A stretch of DNA of 64,000 nt from Manis javanica (GCF_040802235.1 NC_133158.1:13728001-13792000), one strand, 5' to 3'. Positions 37,940 through 49,074 are shown, counted from the stretch's first letter. Translations and numbers: made by a program. The notes: generated by a model from the sequence alone, not told the origin.

Positions 37940-39180
37940 CCGTCCTGTCAGAGTATAGGATGTGACCATCTGCCATTTAGCATATTTGAGTAACAGCATT
38001 TTTTTGGCTTCTGAACCTGCCACATAGTGTGTGCACACTAATAAAGTCACCCTCCTATCTCTTCCTTTTAATCTGAAGGAACACAGTATTCCACTGTGGA
38101 ATTCAATCTTCTGTTGCCCATCTGCAGGCTCTGAAGACTGAATAATTTAATGGAATGTAAAGAGGATTAATTTGCAAACATTTCTAAAGTGTTTGGAGAT
38201 CTGTGGATGCAGGTGATGTGCCAAATACTGCTATTGCAGAAGCATTTCAATAATGAGCTCTTAATAAACACAGTGGATTCAGATGAGATGTCAACTATAA
38301 CACAATAAGCTCTGCACAAAGTAAGACCTTATTTTTTTGTAGCTTAAGGAAATAAAAAATATCCCACAAACAAAATGTTTATTTCTTTTCTTTCTCCAAA
38401 ATACATTTCTTCCCAAAGTGTTCCAGTTGTGATTAAAGAAATTCATAATTGCAGTCGACAGTGGTATTTTACCTCATTTTTCTGAAATTGCAAGGATAGG
38501 AAATAAGTCAGCTGTAGAATAAAGGAACACATACAAATTGGTTAGCCTTTAACTTTCGAAGAACGCATCAAGAGGCATGTATTATAGATATCAACCTAAA
38601 TAGTTTGTATGCAATAAGGTAACTGACTCCGAACTGGTGATTTAGAGTCAACTAACAGAGGAGATTGAAAGCATCAGCCGCCCAAATAGAAGGTAAATAT
38701 CGGTCAGGGCCATTTTCCTAGTCATCTCCCCACAGCACTTCCATGATTCACCTGATAACTTGTCCTCTTTCTCACATGGAGAGACAGATGGGTGGTTTTC
38801 TCCGACCATAGTACTTTCTCTTCCCTTTACTACTTTCAGCCAGGCAAAAATAAGTAAAATGCTAATTCTTGTAAACTTTCACAACATCACATGTGCACTA
38901 TTATTTTAATACCCCAGAGAAGTAACTCCAGGAAGAGAGTTTAATCCTGGCTAATGTTCTCATTGACTTCCTTGGGGAAAAATGCATAGTGGTAACTGGA
39001 AGATTTGAAATTCAATGCTGGTTCTATGGAACCAAGAGAAACCCAAGAATTTATCATCAGAATCTTTCCTAAAATTTCCTAAGTGATTCAGCTGTATAAA
39101 ACACTTAAGTGTTCCAACTTAGCATACATCCTTCATAACTCCACTGAAAATATATCTGATAATATTAATTTCCTTGTAAA
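37940..39180. other. Mostly unique intergenic sequence
   Basis: No repeat or gene recognised. The density of unique AT-rich sequence is compatible with regulatory DNA but nothing specific stands out. Confidence 0.4.
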
Positions 39181-39191
39181 AAGTATTTGCA

Positions 39192-39311
39192 TTTTTTAAA
39201 AATTTTTTAGTAAGGTATCATTGATATACACTCTTATGAAGGTTTCACATGAAAAAACAATGTGGTTAATGCATTTATCCATATTATCAAGACCACACCA
39301 AATACCCTAAT
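39192..39311 (-). mobile_element. Very short 5'-truncated L1 3' end with perfect target-site duplication
   Basis: A T-rich left end is followed by 'ggtatcattgatatacactc', 'ttatgaaggtttcacatgaa' and 'atccatattatcaagacc', an L1 3' UTR in reverse. A 10-base repeat AGTATTTGCA flanks it exactly (39182-39191 and 39312-39321), so the insertion is about 120 bp and fairly young. Confidence 0.85.
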
Positions 39312-39711
39312 AGTATTTGCAGTTTCTTAATAGACATTTGTATCTCTTTTATTCTATTTCCCACCACGTCTATGAAAATAATTTGAACATGATAGATGTT
39401 TGAATAATACAGGATTTCATTATTGAAGGTATTCACTCTCTATATTTCTTCTTCCTTATTATGCATCTTTAACAATTTATTGCACTGAAACAGAACTGAA
39501 TGACAGAGGAGGGAAATACACATTGAAAACAAGGGTAGAATGTCCATATTTAAAAAATACCCTCATAATATGAGTTTGTTTAAAACAATTTAAAAATAGA
39601 TAAGTAAAAAGGCAGCATTAAATTAAGTCATTCAAAAGTCTATTACGAAAAGACAACTACTTTTTACATTTGGGTGTCTTTCTTCCCGGACTTTGGTCAA
39701 TTCAAAAACAC

Positions 39712-39762
<51 letters not shown>
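39712..39762. repeat. (AC)n microsatellite
   Basis: About 25 AC dinucleotides, perfect apart from one break at the left end. Likely polymorphic. Confidence 0.97.
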
Positions 39763-39765
<3 letters not shown>

Positions 39766-39806
39766 GTCCACTCTCTTAAATTCTCTCTCTCTTTATGTTT
39801 GGGATT

Positions 39807-40012
39807 TACAGCTGTCCTCCTTTATCTGCAGTTTCACTTTCTGTGGTTTCAGTTATTGAACTTAATCTCTCACTGTGCCTAGTTTATAATTTAACTTTAT
39901 CACAGATAAGTATGTAGAGGGAAAAAACATATAGTTCAGTACTGTCCATGGTTTCAGACATCCACTAGGGTTCTTGGGACAAATCCCCCTCAGATAAGGG
40001 AGAACTACAGTA
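39807..40012. mobile_element. Tigger-type non-autonomous DNA transposon
   Basis: The termini TACAGCTGTCCTCCTTTATC and GATAAGGGAGAACTACAGTA are diverged inverted repeats. 'tttctgtggtttcagttat' and 'ccatggtttcagacatccac' inside are the Tigger sub-terminal regions. TA dinucleotides at both outer edges fit a mariner/Tigger target. Confidence 0.8.
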
Positions 40013-40214
40013 TTGTTAATTTATGGGCTAAAATAATCCTTTTGATCCTTTTTCACTCACCAGTATACCATCAATTTCCTATTTGTAAACAAAGACCTAT
40101 ATTTACCACTTTCAATAGGTCAATAATCTTCCATTCTTTCAATCTTCCAGAAGTATTTAACCAATGCCCTGTTAATGCTCATTTAGGATTCTGAATGAAG
40201 CTAAAATAATTATT

Positions 40215-40565
40215 TGTATTAGGATGTTTTGGTTGCCAGGGACAGAAACCCAAATGAATTAGCTTAAGCAAAAAAAGGAAATAAATTATTCCACATAACT
40301 GGCAAAGCCAGAGGTGAAACTACTTTTTTGTATGGCTACATGAAGAGGCTCAAACAGGGCCCTCAGCTTTCTCTCTCTCTCCATCACCCCTTGGTCCCAA
40401 TCTCCTCTGTGGCCCTCATTCACTCCTACTACATACAGATTGGCCTTCTCCCCACAGCCAGGAAAGACAGCCATGCGCAGCTTACATCATCAGGTTTAGC
40501 AATCCCAGAAGGAAGGAGATTTTCACTAACAGATGGGAAAAGCAATCAGAGAAATTTCAGTCTAT
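40215..40565 (+). repeat. Ancient interspersed repeat, family not assigned
   Basis: 'gccagggacagaaacccaaa', 'attagcttaagcaaaaaaag', a CT-run at 40370-40382, and 'cagcttacatcatcaggttt' follow a known mammalian repeat pattern that I cannot name safely. Confidence 0.5.
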
Positions 40566-40569
40566 ATTA

Positions 40570-41045
40570 AAGCTTTCAGTTTCAATTGTTGAGAGTAGAG
40601 GTACAGTCTGCCCACTTCTCAGTGGATTTGGCAATAAACACAAGTGAGTCACAAACCTCACAAAAGGCTGGCAGAGGTGTGTGCACTTGGGACTCCTCAG
40701 GGAAACCTCATCAAGATGAGTTCCTCAACAGGCTCTTAGGGTCACCTTTTCTACAGATACCTAAAATGCCCAAAATTCAAATGCAGTGGGAGTTTGATTT
40801 CAACAAAATCTGCAGTGGTTGGCCCACATTTTGAGAGATATTTTGAAGATATTCTGAATCTGGCAACAGTGCAAGATTGAACCCTTTACAAAAGAAGCTA
40901 GTCAAACCTTATACTTGTTTAACACAGATGGTTTGTCAAACTCCAGAACATCAATTTCGAATGTTCTAAAATGAATCTTAACTTTCTCGTATGCTAAACT
41001 GACAAAGAATGAAATATTCCAAGATGGTGAATGTGACAGTTGGTA
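40570..41045. other. Intergenic sequence, nothing recognised
   Basis: No coding signal or repeat. Confidence 0.4.
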
Positions 41046-41049
41046 GATT

Positions 41050-41135
41050 GTTTTCATTCATTCCTTCATTCAACAAGTGTTGACTAAATACTTGTTTTGT
41101 CAATTCCTACTACACACTGATGAAACAGAACTAAA
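41050..41135 (-). repeat. L2 tail, reverse orientation
   Basis: 'ttcattcattccttcattca' followed by 'acaagtgttgactaaatact'. Confidence 0.55.
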
Positions 41136-41139
41136 TGGC

Positions 41140-42415
41140 ACACTTTGTTTGTTTGTTTTTGTTTTGCTGAGGAAACTTACGTCCTGCTTGGATGCTCAGA
41201 CAAGAAAACAAACCAATTCAATAGTGTTTGGTCAATTCAATGACTGGGAGCCCAGGGTGATCCTGGTGGGTATCTCATTAGGAAGGATTGTAATTTGTAA
41301 GCATGGCTTCAGAAATTAAAGGGGCCATTGTTAGAGATATTTCCCCCTTAATTTATTTAAATAGTATTTTAGGAAGTGAATGACAAAGTCCAGTTTAATG
41401 ATCACATTATGGTATCTGAAGGTGTTTTTTATGGAGCCAGTCATAGAGTTCTCAGATGGTTGCAGACACCCACATTGTAAATACATGGTTCCATAAAGCA
41501 CAACTCTGTCTTGCCACAAAGCTGATCCAGCAAACACTAGGTGGAGTTTTGGAAAATGACTCAGGATAATGAAGCAATCTGGAATCTGAGCAGCCATGCT
41601 CCTTGAACTGTGCCATGTTTGGAAAACTGTTTCCCACAAAATCTTGTAGCCAGATGAATGAGGGCTCAAAAACTGTATTATTCACTTTCCAGATTTAGCA
41701 CGTTCCTAGAATTTTAAACTAAATTTTATGGACCATTGCCCAGGTAAGGGGAAGCTTAGCCAAACCCAGAGTGGTTATGAGCAACCCCCCCTGGGAGACA
41801 ATGCCCAAATTTGGAGTCCTTGTATCCTGAACATTCTTGACACTCCTGTCTGAGAAATTCAGCATGCCTGACTTTGGGTACCCTAAGGATTTTCAGTGCA
41901 GCAGGGAACTGAGGAATTAAGTGAAGTATTGTAAGACCCTACAATTTTAGCTATTAAGTTAGCCCTCTGCTTCAGTGAATGCACAAGCTGGCATATGCTT
42001 GGGAATGTTTCTGCTTCCAAACTCACAGCATCTGCATTTTTCAGATGTTTGACCTTGATCTTGTGACCTTTCCTGTAGAATCCAGAGAGTGCTGGGAACA
42101 CTCACAGCTGAGTGATGAGAGCAAAAACCAGATAGCAATTATTTTTTTCACTCAAATCCTAGGTTACCCTGTTTAAAACAAGACACAACTTCACCATCAG
42201 TCATTATTTTTATTTTAACATATCATCTTTTTATGACTTTATTTCTTTAATTGACACCACCAAAGCCTAAAACTATTAAAGCTATGCAATCCACTTGCTA
42301 AAGCAAGCTGGCATTTCCTGACAGTGCTCTCCGGATAACCAAGGCCCTTCTCCAGGGGAACGTTTCCAAGCTTTTTTGATTGCTGTTCACAATAAGAAAT
42401 GCATTTTGCTTCACT
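41140..42415. other. Intergenic sequence, nothing recognised
   Basis: Antisense open frames near 41331-41685 have no protein resemblance. No confident repeat. Confidence 0.4.
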
Positions 42416-42418
42416 ACC

Positions 42419-42546
42419 CATCATATGCAGAAAGGATAGATATGAAACATTTCATGAAACTTTTATTTCAGTCATACACGTACACAGGTATGACTGAAAT
42501 AAAAGTTTCATGGAATGTTTCATATCTATCCTTTCTGCATATGATG
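42419..42546. repeat. Long near-perfect palindrome (59-bp arms, 10-bp spacer)
   Basis: The left arm at 42419-42477 and right arm at 42488-42546 are inverted complements with one mismatch by eye in 59 bases (T in one arm, C-equivalent in the other). The spacer is ACGTACACAG. It does not match the MADE1 sequence, has no clear TA or other target duplication, and is not part of a repeat I know. A transcript would fold into a very stable hairpin. Confidence 0.92.
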
Positions 42547-42806
42547 CACTCTGTCAGAGGTTTTGGCCCACAGCCAAATACACTCCTTAACCCTTCTCTG
42601 TAGGACTGAAGAGCTAAGAATGGTTTTATGTTTTTAAATGGTTGAAAGACAAAAAAAGAGTACCATTTATATTTGAACATATTTATGTCATGCACTCCTC
42701 TAAATATTTGCATGTATTATCTAGTGAAATCTTTACAATAATTTGTCTTTGGCTTAGTCAAACCTATGATCCTGATAGAAATGATGTTGCTATTTTCTGA
42801 GTGAGT

Positions 42807-43022
42807 GCTCAGAGGGACAGGCATTTTGGTAAATGCTTTAGACGATGCATCTATTTAGTCCCCCCTACTCTATGAGGCAAGGACTATTAACATTTCCATT
42901 TTACAGATGAGGAAACAGAGGCTTGACAAAGCTGTATAACTTGCACAGGAACACAGACTAAGGAAATGGTAGTTGGTATTTGATCCAAGATTTCTCTGCT
43001 TCCAGAACCATGATTTTTACTA
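42807..43022 (-). repeat. MIR, reverse orientation
   Basis: 'gatgcatctatttagtcccc', 'ttccattttacagatgagga' and 'aacagaggcttgacaaagct'. Confidence 0.8.
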
Positions 43023-43086
43023 CTATTGATGTTAGCAGCTTCTTGATCACAACTTCACACATTGCATGGGCCCAGCTCATATCTGA

Positions 43087-43118
43087 AGAATGAATGAATG
43101 CATACATGAATGAATGAA
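43087..43118. repeat. (TGAA)n short tandem repeat
   Basis: Two blocks of TGAA units separated by 'tgcataca'. Confidence 0.7.
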
Positions 43119-43234
43119 GGATGCAGAGATAGAATGATGGTCTCCCATGGACCCTAACCAGCTATGCGAACATAGACAAATTAGGTAGTTATTCTGTGCT
43201 TTAAAAAGCAAGCAAGCAAACAAAGTGAACATTG

Positions 43235-43432
43235 CATTTATTGTCAAAAACTGTTAAGTGCTTTCAATACATTTTCTCATTTGACCCTTATAATGACACT
43301 ATGAGGTAGATGCTCTCCCTATTTTATAGAGGAGACTGAGGTTCAGAGAGGTTAAGTACTTGCCCAAGATGACACAACCAGTATTCAGATCCAGTGTTAC
43401 TAAGACCATGTTCTTAATCATTATGCTGTGTA
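43235..43432 (-). repeat. MIR, reverse orientation
   Basis: 'gtgctttcaatacattttct', 'cactatgaggtagatgctct' and 'gaggttcagagaggttaagt'. Well preserved. Confidence 0.85.
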
Positions 43433-43724
43433 CACCCATTTATTAATTCCTAATGTCCTATAATGTTACCTACCCCATGGTTTTGTATGCAAAATAATGT
43501 ATCAGAGCCTTCATTAATAACTGTAATGTTTTCCAGTGACATATTTCTCTATCAAAAAGTTCAAAACCCAAAATGAAAGAAGGAGAGAAGGCACAGAGAC
43601 ACCTTGCAGTACATTTAATATGGAGATGTTATTAAAATGTTGTTATATAAATTTTGCTCATTTTTGTAAATCTAAAATTACTCTAAAATTGAAAGTTTAT
43701 AATAGAAAGCACTCTGAAGCACAT

Positions 43725-44475
43725 GCAGATGTTTAGCATCATTAGTTGTTAGAGAACTGCAACCCAAAACCACAATAAGGTACCAGTACTACAATGCATA
43801 TATTTTTTTTAATGGAAAATAATACATGTTGGTGCAGATGTGAAGAAACTGGACCACTCCTACATTTTTGGTGGGACTGTAAAATGATGCAGATACTGTG
43901 CAGAACAGTTGGATGGCTCCTCAACAAGTTAAATGTAGAATTACTATATGACCCAGCAATTTCATTCCTGGGTACATATACCCAGAAGAATTGAAAACCT
44001 ATGTACAAACAAACAAACAAAAAACCTGTACATGAATGTTCACAGTAGCACTCTTCACAATAGCCAAAGGTGGAAACAACCTGAATATCCCTCAACAGAT
44101 GAATGTATAAACAAAATGTGATTATCCACACAATGGAGTATTATTCAGGTTTAAAAAAGGAACAAAGTACTGATATATGCTACAACATGGAAAAACTTTG
44201 AAAACAAGATGTTACGTGAAAGAAGCCAAATACAAAGGACCACATTTTGTATGAAATTTCCAGAACAGGAAATGAATTCGTAGCTGTCAGGACTTGGTGG
44301 AGGTCAGGGGAAGGAACGTGCCTAATAGCTATGTGTTTCCTTTCAGAGTGATAAAAATGTTCTGGAACTAAATAGTGGTGATGCCTGTACAAATAAATAC
44401 CACTGAATTGTACACTTTTAAAATTATTAAAATAGTGAAATTTACGTTAAGTCAATCTTATCTTAATTAGAAAAA
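43725..44475 (+). mobile_element. Old L1 3' portion
   Basis: 'agaactgcaacccaaaacca', 'ggtgggactgtaaaatgatg', 'atgacccagcaatttcattc', 'cacaatggagtattattcag' and 'ctgaattgtacacttttaaa' follow the end of ORF2 and the 3' UTR. Antisense open frame here is not a gene. Confidence 0.88.
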
Positions 44476-44639
44476 AAAACAACCCACTCTGACACCATTA
44501 AAAAATTGTGATATGGGCTGAACTAACATAGTATGTGCTGGGGTTTACAAGATACCATATGAAGGAGGAAAAATATGTATTACATGAAATGACAGTGCTC
44601 AAGACAGCCTCTTGATTTAGAGCACAGACTTTCAAAACT

Positions 44640-44790
44640 GGCTGCCCTACCACCAAAGCCCTATGCTGTCACATAATGGCTAGATATCCTTAAGCAAATT
44701 GTAGAAACTGAGACTCACTGTCCTCATTTTATAAACTGTGTAGGATTGCTGTTAGTTATAGTGAGATACTTTTCCTATCGGTTGTTACTT
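44640..44790 (+). repeat. MIR, diverged
   Basis: 'ctcactgtcctcattttata' and 'gtgtaggattgctgttagtt'. Confidence 0.45.
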
Positions 44791-44799
44791 AGCCTAAAA

Positions 44800-45900
44800 A
44801 TGATGATGATGATGATCAACACACACTTTGTTCTTTTTTTCCTTCATGTCTGCATTGAATGTTGTTAATCTTTCTGATCATCATTACATTAAAAGCAGAA
44901 CGGTCTGGTTTGGGGGAGATAGCAAACATATTTTCATCTCCACATGAGACCTTCAACATCCCAGGAAAAGTATCTGTGAGCAGGTCTTTAAAGTAATTTC
45001 CAAATGAGTATAGAAACGCACTATAACTATTACGTGGGATCATGTTGAAATTTATGCTGCATTGCTGTTCCTAAAATGTATAGGCTGGTCCCAACCTGTC
45101 ACCGAGTAATACTAGTCATGGAATCTAGACATTGAAAGGGAAGACTATTAAGAAAAAAGAAACTTACATCTCCTTCCCTTCCCCTTGAAGATAACTAAGC
45201 TGTCACCATGAATACCAAGACTGCTATTTCTTCTTGGATTTGCATATGGCATCCTCCCAGGTAACTTATGGAGCAAATCCTGACACAGCTCCAGAAGAAA
45301 TGGTGCAGCTCCTTTAGTATCATTAGCAACTGAAAGGCCAAAATGTTTAAAGAGGCTGAGGAAATTCATCTCCCAAAAGGTTCAGACACAGGACTCTCCA
45401 CTCTGTACCATACATAATTCCTCCGCCCACCAGAACTCAGCAAGAGAATGATACTTCTAGAATCCTGCCCTCTAACCTCTACTCTTCGTCTGTGGCTCTC
45501 TTAGGAGTTGAGGAATGCTGGAAAAATAGCTGCAGTGTTTGGCTTCCAGTTGGTCGACCCTGATGCTAATTTCTCTATGGGACATTTTCAATCTCTGTTC
45601 TTGGTGAGAAAAGCAGGACGACAAAAGCTGCCCACTGAGTGAATACGTGTGGAAGAGCAGGGGAGTGGGTCAGACAGATATCTGGAGAGTGACTGGTTTA
45701 ACAGAGTTCCCATCCCTGCTCAGACATTCTAGTCTTACCAAAAACTGTAACAAAGTTTAACGGATGTCTGACTTATTGGATTAACACAATCAAAGTGGCT
45801 GAAATCACTTTTCTGTTCTATATACCTTACATGGCTCCTCTGACTAAGTTAAACATCTTATATTTGTTTTAGTAGCACCTGTACTTTTTCATGCAGGCAT
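44800..45900. other. Intergenic sequence, nothing recognised
   Basis: A short (GAT)n run lies at 44799-44815. No gene or confident repeat. Confidence 0.4.
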
Positions 45901-45904
45901 TTGT

Positions 45905-46800
45905 GCAGTGCAAAATATATACCGAGTGCCTACTATGTGCCAACAGTTTATTTGTTCAGCAATTTGGTACTGATTCAGCTTTTCAATCAGTAAATATTTA
46001 TTAAGCACTTCATACTTGTGAGACATTTGAACTACTAAGGAAAAAGTAGTCAACCAAATAAATGGACAAATTCTCCATTGTCAAGGAGCTTACATTTCAG
46101 TGGAGCAACACAAAAAATGAGAAAACAGAATCTTTGAATGGCATAAGCGCTAGCAGGGGCAAAAAGGGAACTGTGATGCCCGCACTTGGGATTACTATTA
46201 CGTAAAATGGGGCAGGGAACGCCTCATGGCTAACTTCATGTTTCAGCAAAATCCTAAAGTGAGAAGGACTAAGTGGATCAGTGGGAGACAGTGTTCCAAG
46301 CAGAGAAAACAGCGAAGTCAAAGGCCCTGAGGTGGAAGTGTGCTTGGCATGGCATGGAAATACAAAGGTGAAAACACCAGACAATGCTTTTACCTTCACG
46401 GGCTCTACAGTCTGGTGGTGGAGCCAGATAGTAATCAAGTATCTCCCAAATAGATGTCCAGTTCTGAAGGGCCCTGTGCCAAGAGAGAAACACAAATGGG
46501 GCTGGAGGATCCTCTGAAGACATCTGGTTGATCTGAAGGAAAGATTCCTTCAGGAAATGTAGTGAAATCCAAACAAGGAGAGGTTAACCTGGGGAAGAGG
46601 GATGAGATTGTGGGGTTTTCAGGGAGATTGTGGGCATTTCCTAGGAAGGGCACAGTGTGTGTTCAAAGGGGTAGAAAGAAACAGGAGTAGTTCTAAGAAA
46701 TAAAAGAGCCAGGCATCTTCCTTGCAGAGATGGGCTGGAGGTGGGGAGGAACATCTTTGATAAGCTGGAAGGTATGAGCCAGGGTTGAATCAGAGTGTTT
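45905..46800 (-). repeat. L2 3' portion, reverse orientation, long
   Basis: 'gagtgcctactatgtgccaa', 'taaatatttattaagcactt', 'caaggagcttacatttcagt', 'gcaaaatcctaaagtgagaa' and 'gtcaaaggccctgaggtgga' in reverse L2 order. The last few hundred bases are less certain. Open frames on the minus strand here are not genes. Confidence 0.7.
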
Positions 46801-46834
46801 GCTGTTTATAATTATTTAATTTTTTAAATAAGCA

Positions 46835-46922
46835 TGTTCTCTGTCTGCCTTCCCTGTTCTAGCAAGTTCCCAAAGCTGGGACCCTGTTGTCATTCACTGA
46901 TGTATCCCCTGCTCCTGTCTAT
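46835..46922 (+). repeat. Possible L2 3' tail
   Basis: 'ctgtctgccttccctgttct' and 'ttcactgatgtatcccctgc' fit L2 weakly. Confidence 0.35.
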
Positions 46923-46924
46923 GG

Positions 46925-47575
46925 GCGGCCCATACCAAGGGAACAGCTTGTATACACTGGCTGGCTGGCTGGCTATGTAATATCTCCAGCGATCTAGCAA
47001 CCATCTGAAAACCTAAATAGTGAAACAGTAGCTTGCATTTTATGAGTAGTTGTATTTGCCAGATTCTGGGTTTAGAAAAGGCCAATAGACTCGGCAGTAT
47101 TCAAAGCTGGATTTCTGTTTCAAAATCATAGATGAGAGCTGACTGTGATCATGGAAAACTCCTCCCATTGAGAAGCAGAATCCAAATGGCACTTTTACAC
47201 CTCAGTCGTACTGAGATGAGGCAGTGTTCTTATCTTGACTTGGCAATAGTGCCTCTTGGGTGGGTGCTCATTTGCACAGCATTAAAGAGTAAAATGATCA
47301 GATATGAAAAGAGCATTTAAAAAAAATTTCAAGAATATGCATGGTGCTACCTATGATACCTGTTGCCCACCCAGTAGCCTGATTGACAAGGCCCGGTAAC
47401 TGTGAAGATAAAAAGGTGTAGCATAACTCTGGGACAAAGTGCAGAGATTTACGCAAGTCCTCATTTCTGTCGGCCTGAAGATCAACCTTTTGGGACTCAT
47501 AACAGACAATGCTGTGTCCTCAGCCTCCGCTTCCCTCTCTCCTTTCCCAGAAGTCCTATGGACCCTGTGATTCAG
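46925..47575. other. Intergenic sequence, nothing recognised
   Basis: A (CTGG)4 run lies near 46958-46975. No coding signal. Confidence 0.4.
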
Positions 47576-47579
47576 GGGC

Positions 47580-48015
47580 AGTGAATGCCAGGCTTCTCTG
47601 GCCAAGTCGCCGATTCAGGTCCGCGCGTGTGACCGAGGCCGGCTCCTTGCAGTAACCTCGGCCTTTGTGCTTGGAATGCTGGGACAGACGCTCCACATCA
47701 GTGCGTGAACCTCGGGCGTCGCGCTTGGAATGCTGGGAAAGACGCTCCACATCAGTGCGTGAACCTCGGGCGTCGCGCTTGGAATGCTGGGACAGACTCT
47801 CCCTTCATCTGGGCTGTGGCGGGGCTGCTGACACGGCGCCTGGAACTGCAGTGGCTCTTTTTGTCCCCAAAAGGGCGTGCCCGCGCTGATTCAGGGATGG
47901 TTAGAGGGGTGAGAATTGAAGGGAAAGAGAAGGGGGGCCGCTAAAATATTGTGAGCCTCACAATCCAGGCGCACCTGAATCCTGCCCTGTTTCGGCGCTC
48001 TTCCATGAGGTAAGA
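47580..48015 (+). promoter_or_regulatory. Isolated CpG-rich patch ending in a splice-donor-like site
   Basis: CpG density is far above the surroundings from about 47608 to 48000, which lies in AT-rich DNA 13.5 kb upstream of the MAGI1 ATG. At 48004-48015 the plus strand reads CATGAG then GTAAGACC, a good splice donor. Together these could be a promoter and first exon of an unannotated non-coding RNA, or a GC-rich LTR. I recognise no protein. Confidence 0.35.
47656..47800 (+). repeat. 54-bp minisatellite, about 2.7 copies
   Basis: Units start at 47656, 47710 and 47764. Each holds 'gcttggaatgctgggacaga' or its single-base variant, and the first two also 'cgctccacatcagtgcgtga'. Units 1 and 2 differ by a few bases. 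Because 54 is a multiple of three, an 18-residue repeat appears in one frame, but no start context or homology supports a protein. Confidence 0.92.
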
Positions 48016-48047
48016 CCAAACATTCTGTGTATTGTTTATATGGAGAC

Positions 48048-48113
48048 TTCTGTCATTGGTGGCCAAATCGTCCTAGATGGTAAGGGTGAAGGAAGTCCAG
48101 AATAATTTTCTGG
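48048..48113 (+). repeat. Direct repeat copy A
   Basis: About 66 bases that recur at 48851 with five mismatches and one gap by eye. The core 'tcctagatggtaagggtga' is identical in both. Confidence 0.85.
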
Positions 48114-48114
48114 C

Positions 48115-48850
48115 CTCTGAAAAGGTAGGGGCATGTATAAGAAAAACCGGGTGGAATTGCTGCAAAATTCATCTTCTCTTAATTTTTGTGAAAGTGAAAT
48201 CTTCCAAGAGCTAATGCCTTAAAATTGTCAATGAAATGTTAAGTAAAAATTGCATGTGTTTCCTTAAAAACGCTGACAGTTAAGAAGGGTATACTGTTAA
48301 AAAAAAAAGGGGGGGGGTATATACTGTTTCCATTCTGCTCCTCTCAGTGCTCTGCCCCAAAGGCAACATTTTAACTACTTCTTTACACTGTTTCTGTATA
48401 CTTCCTAAGATACCCTGCACATAGTAGGCTTCCCTTTCAGTTTATACAAAGGATGCTATAAGCTGTCAGCCCCTTGCTTTTCTGCTTAGAAATGTATTCA
48501 GAAGTTGTTACATATTAGAAAAGATTTAAGCTGCTTCTTAAATGTGGCAACATGGCTAGGAACCTTTTATTCTTTTTATTGCTACCTGCAAACAAGGTGG
48601 AGTTAATTTGTTTAATCAGTGAAATGAAGCAACCATAGCTAACACTTTAGCAGCCTTTTGAGGAAATTCATTTAAAATTATTAACTCCAAACGGTTCCAC
48701 TTTTTTAGTTCTGCGATTTATTTAACCAGGCTCCTACAGAGAGTCACTTTGGCTGTAACCTTTACCTATCTTACACAAAGCTGCAACAGATGTTAGTATG
48801 TATGCTTCTTTGTTGAAAGCTATATAAAATGTCCTGAACAAGTGTCTATG
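48115..48850. other. Intergenic sequence between direct repeat copies
   Basis: No gene seen. An A-run joined to a G-run lies at about 48299-48318. Confidence 0.45.
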
Positions 48851-48917
48851 TTCTGTCATTGGTGACCAGATCATCCTAGATGGTAAGGGTGATGGAAATC
48901 CAGAAATAATTTTCTGC
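48851..48917 (+). repeat. Direct repeat copy B
   Basis: Second copy of the segment at 48048-48113, in the same orientation, about 800 bp downstream. Confidence 0.85.
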
Positions 48918-48921
48918 TCTC

Positions 48922-49072
48922 CCTTGGAGGGCCTGTTAAAACACAGATGCTTGTCCCATCACCAGAATTTCTGATTCAGTGCATCTGGGGGCTGTTGCTG
49001 AAAATTTGCCTTACCAAATTCCTAGTTGATTCTGACGCTAGTGATCCAAGGACCACACTTTGAGAACCACTG
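48922..49072 (+). mobile_element. MER5A (hAT-Charlie), 5' end missing
   Basis: 'ggcctgttaaaacacagatg', 'aatttctgattcagtgcatc' and 'ccacactttgagaaccactg' at the right terminus. Confidence 0.85.
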
Positions 49073-49074
49073 CT

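Noticed and set aside
39712..39762. Possible CRISPR-like or other structured array
   Set aside because: It is a plain AC microsatellite. No array of repeats with unique spacers exists anywhere in the window.
42419..42546. MADE1 or another Hsmar1-derived palindrome
   Set aside because: The sequence and length (128 bp against about 80 bp) do not match MADE1 and no flanking TA pair is evident.
43742..44131. 129-codon minus-strand open frame
   Set aside because: It is antisense to the old L1 at 43725-44475.
46097..46495. 132-codon minus-strand open frame
   Set aside because: It lies in the L2 remnant and has no supporting homology.
47665..47889. 18-residue repeat protein encoded by the minisatellite
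   Set aside because: The frame exists only because the unit is 54 bp; there is no good start context, homology or codon signal.
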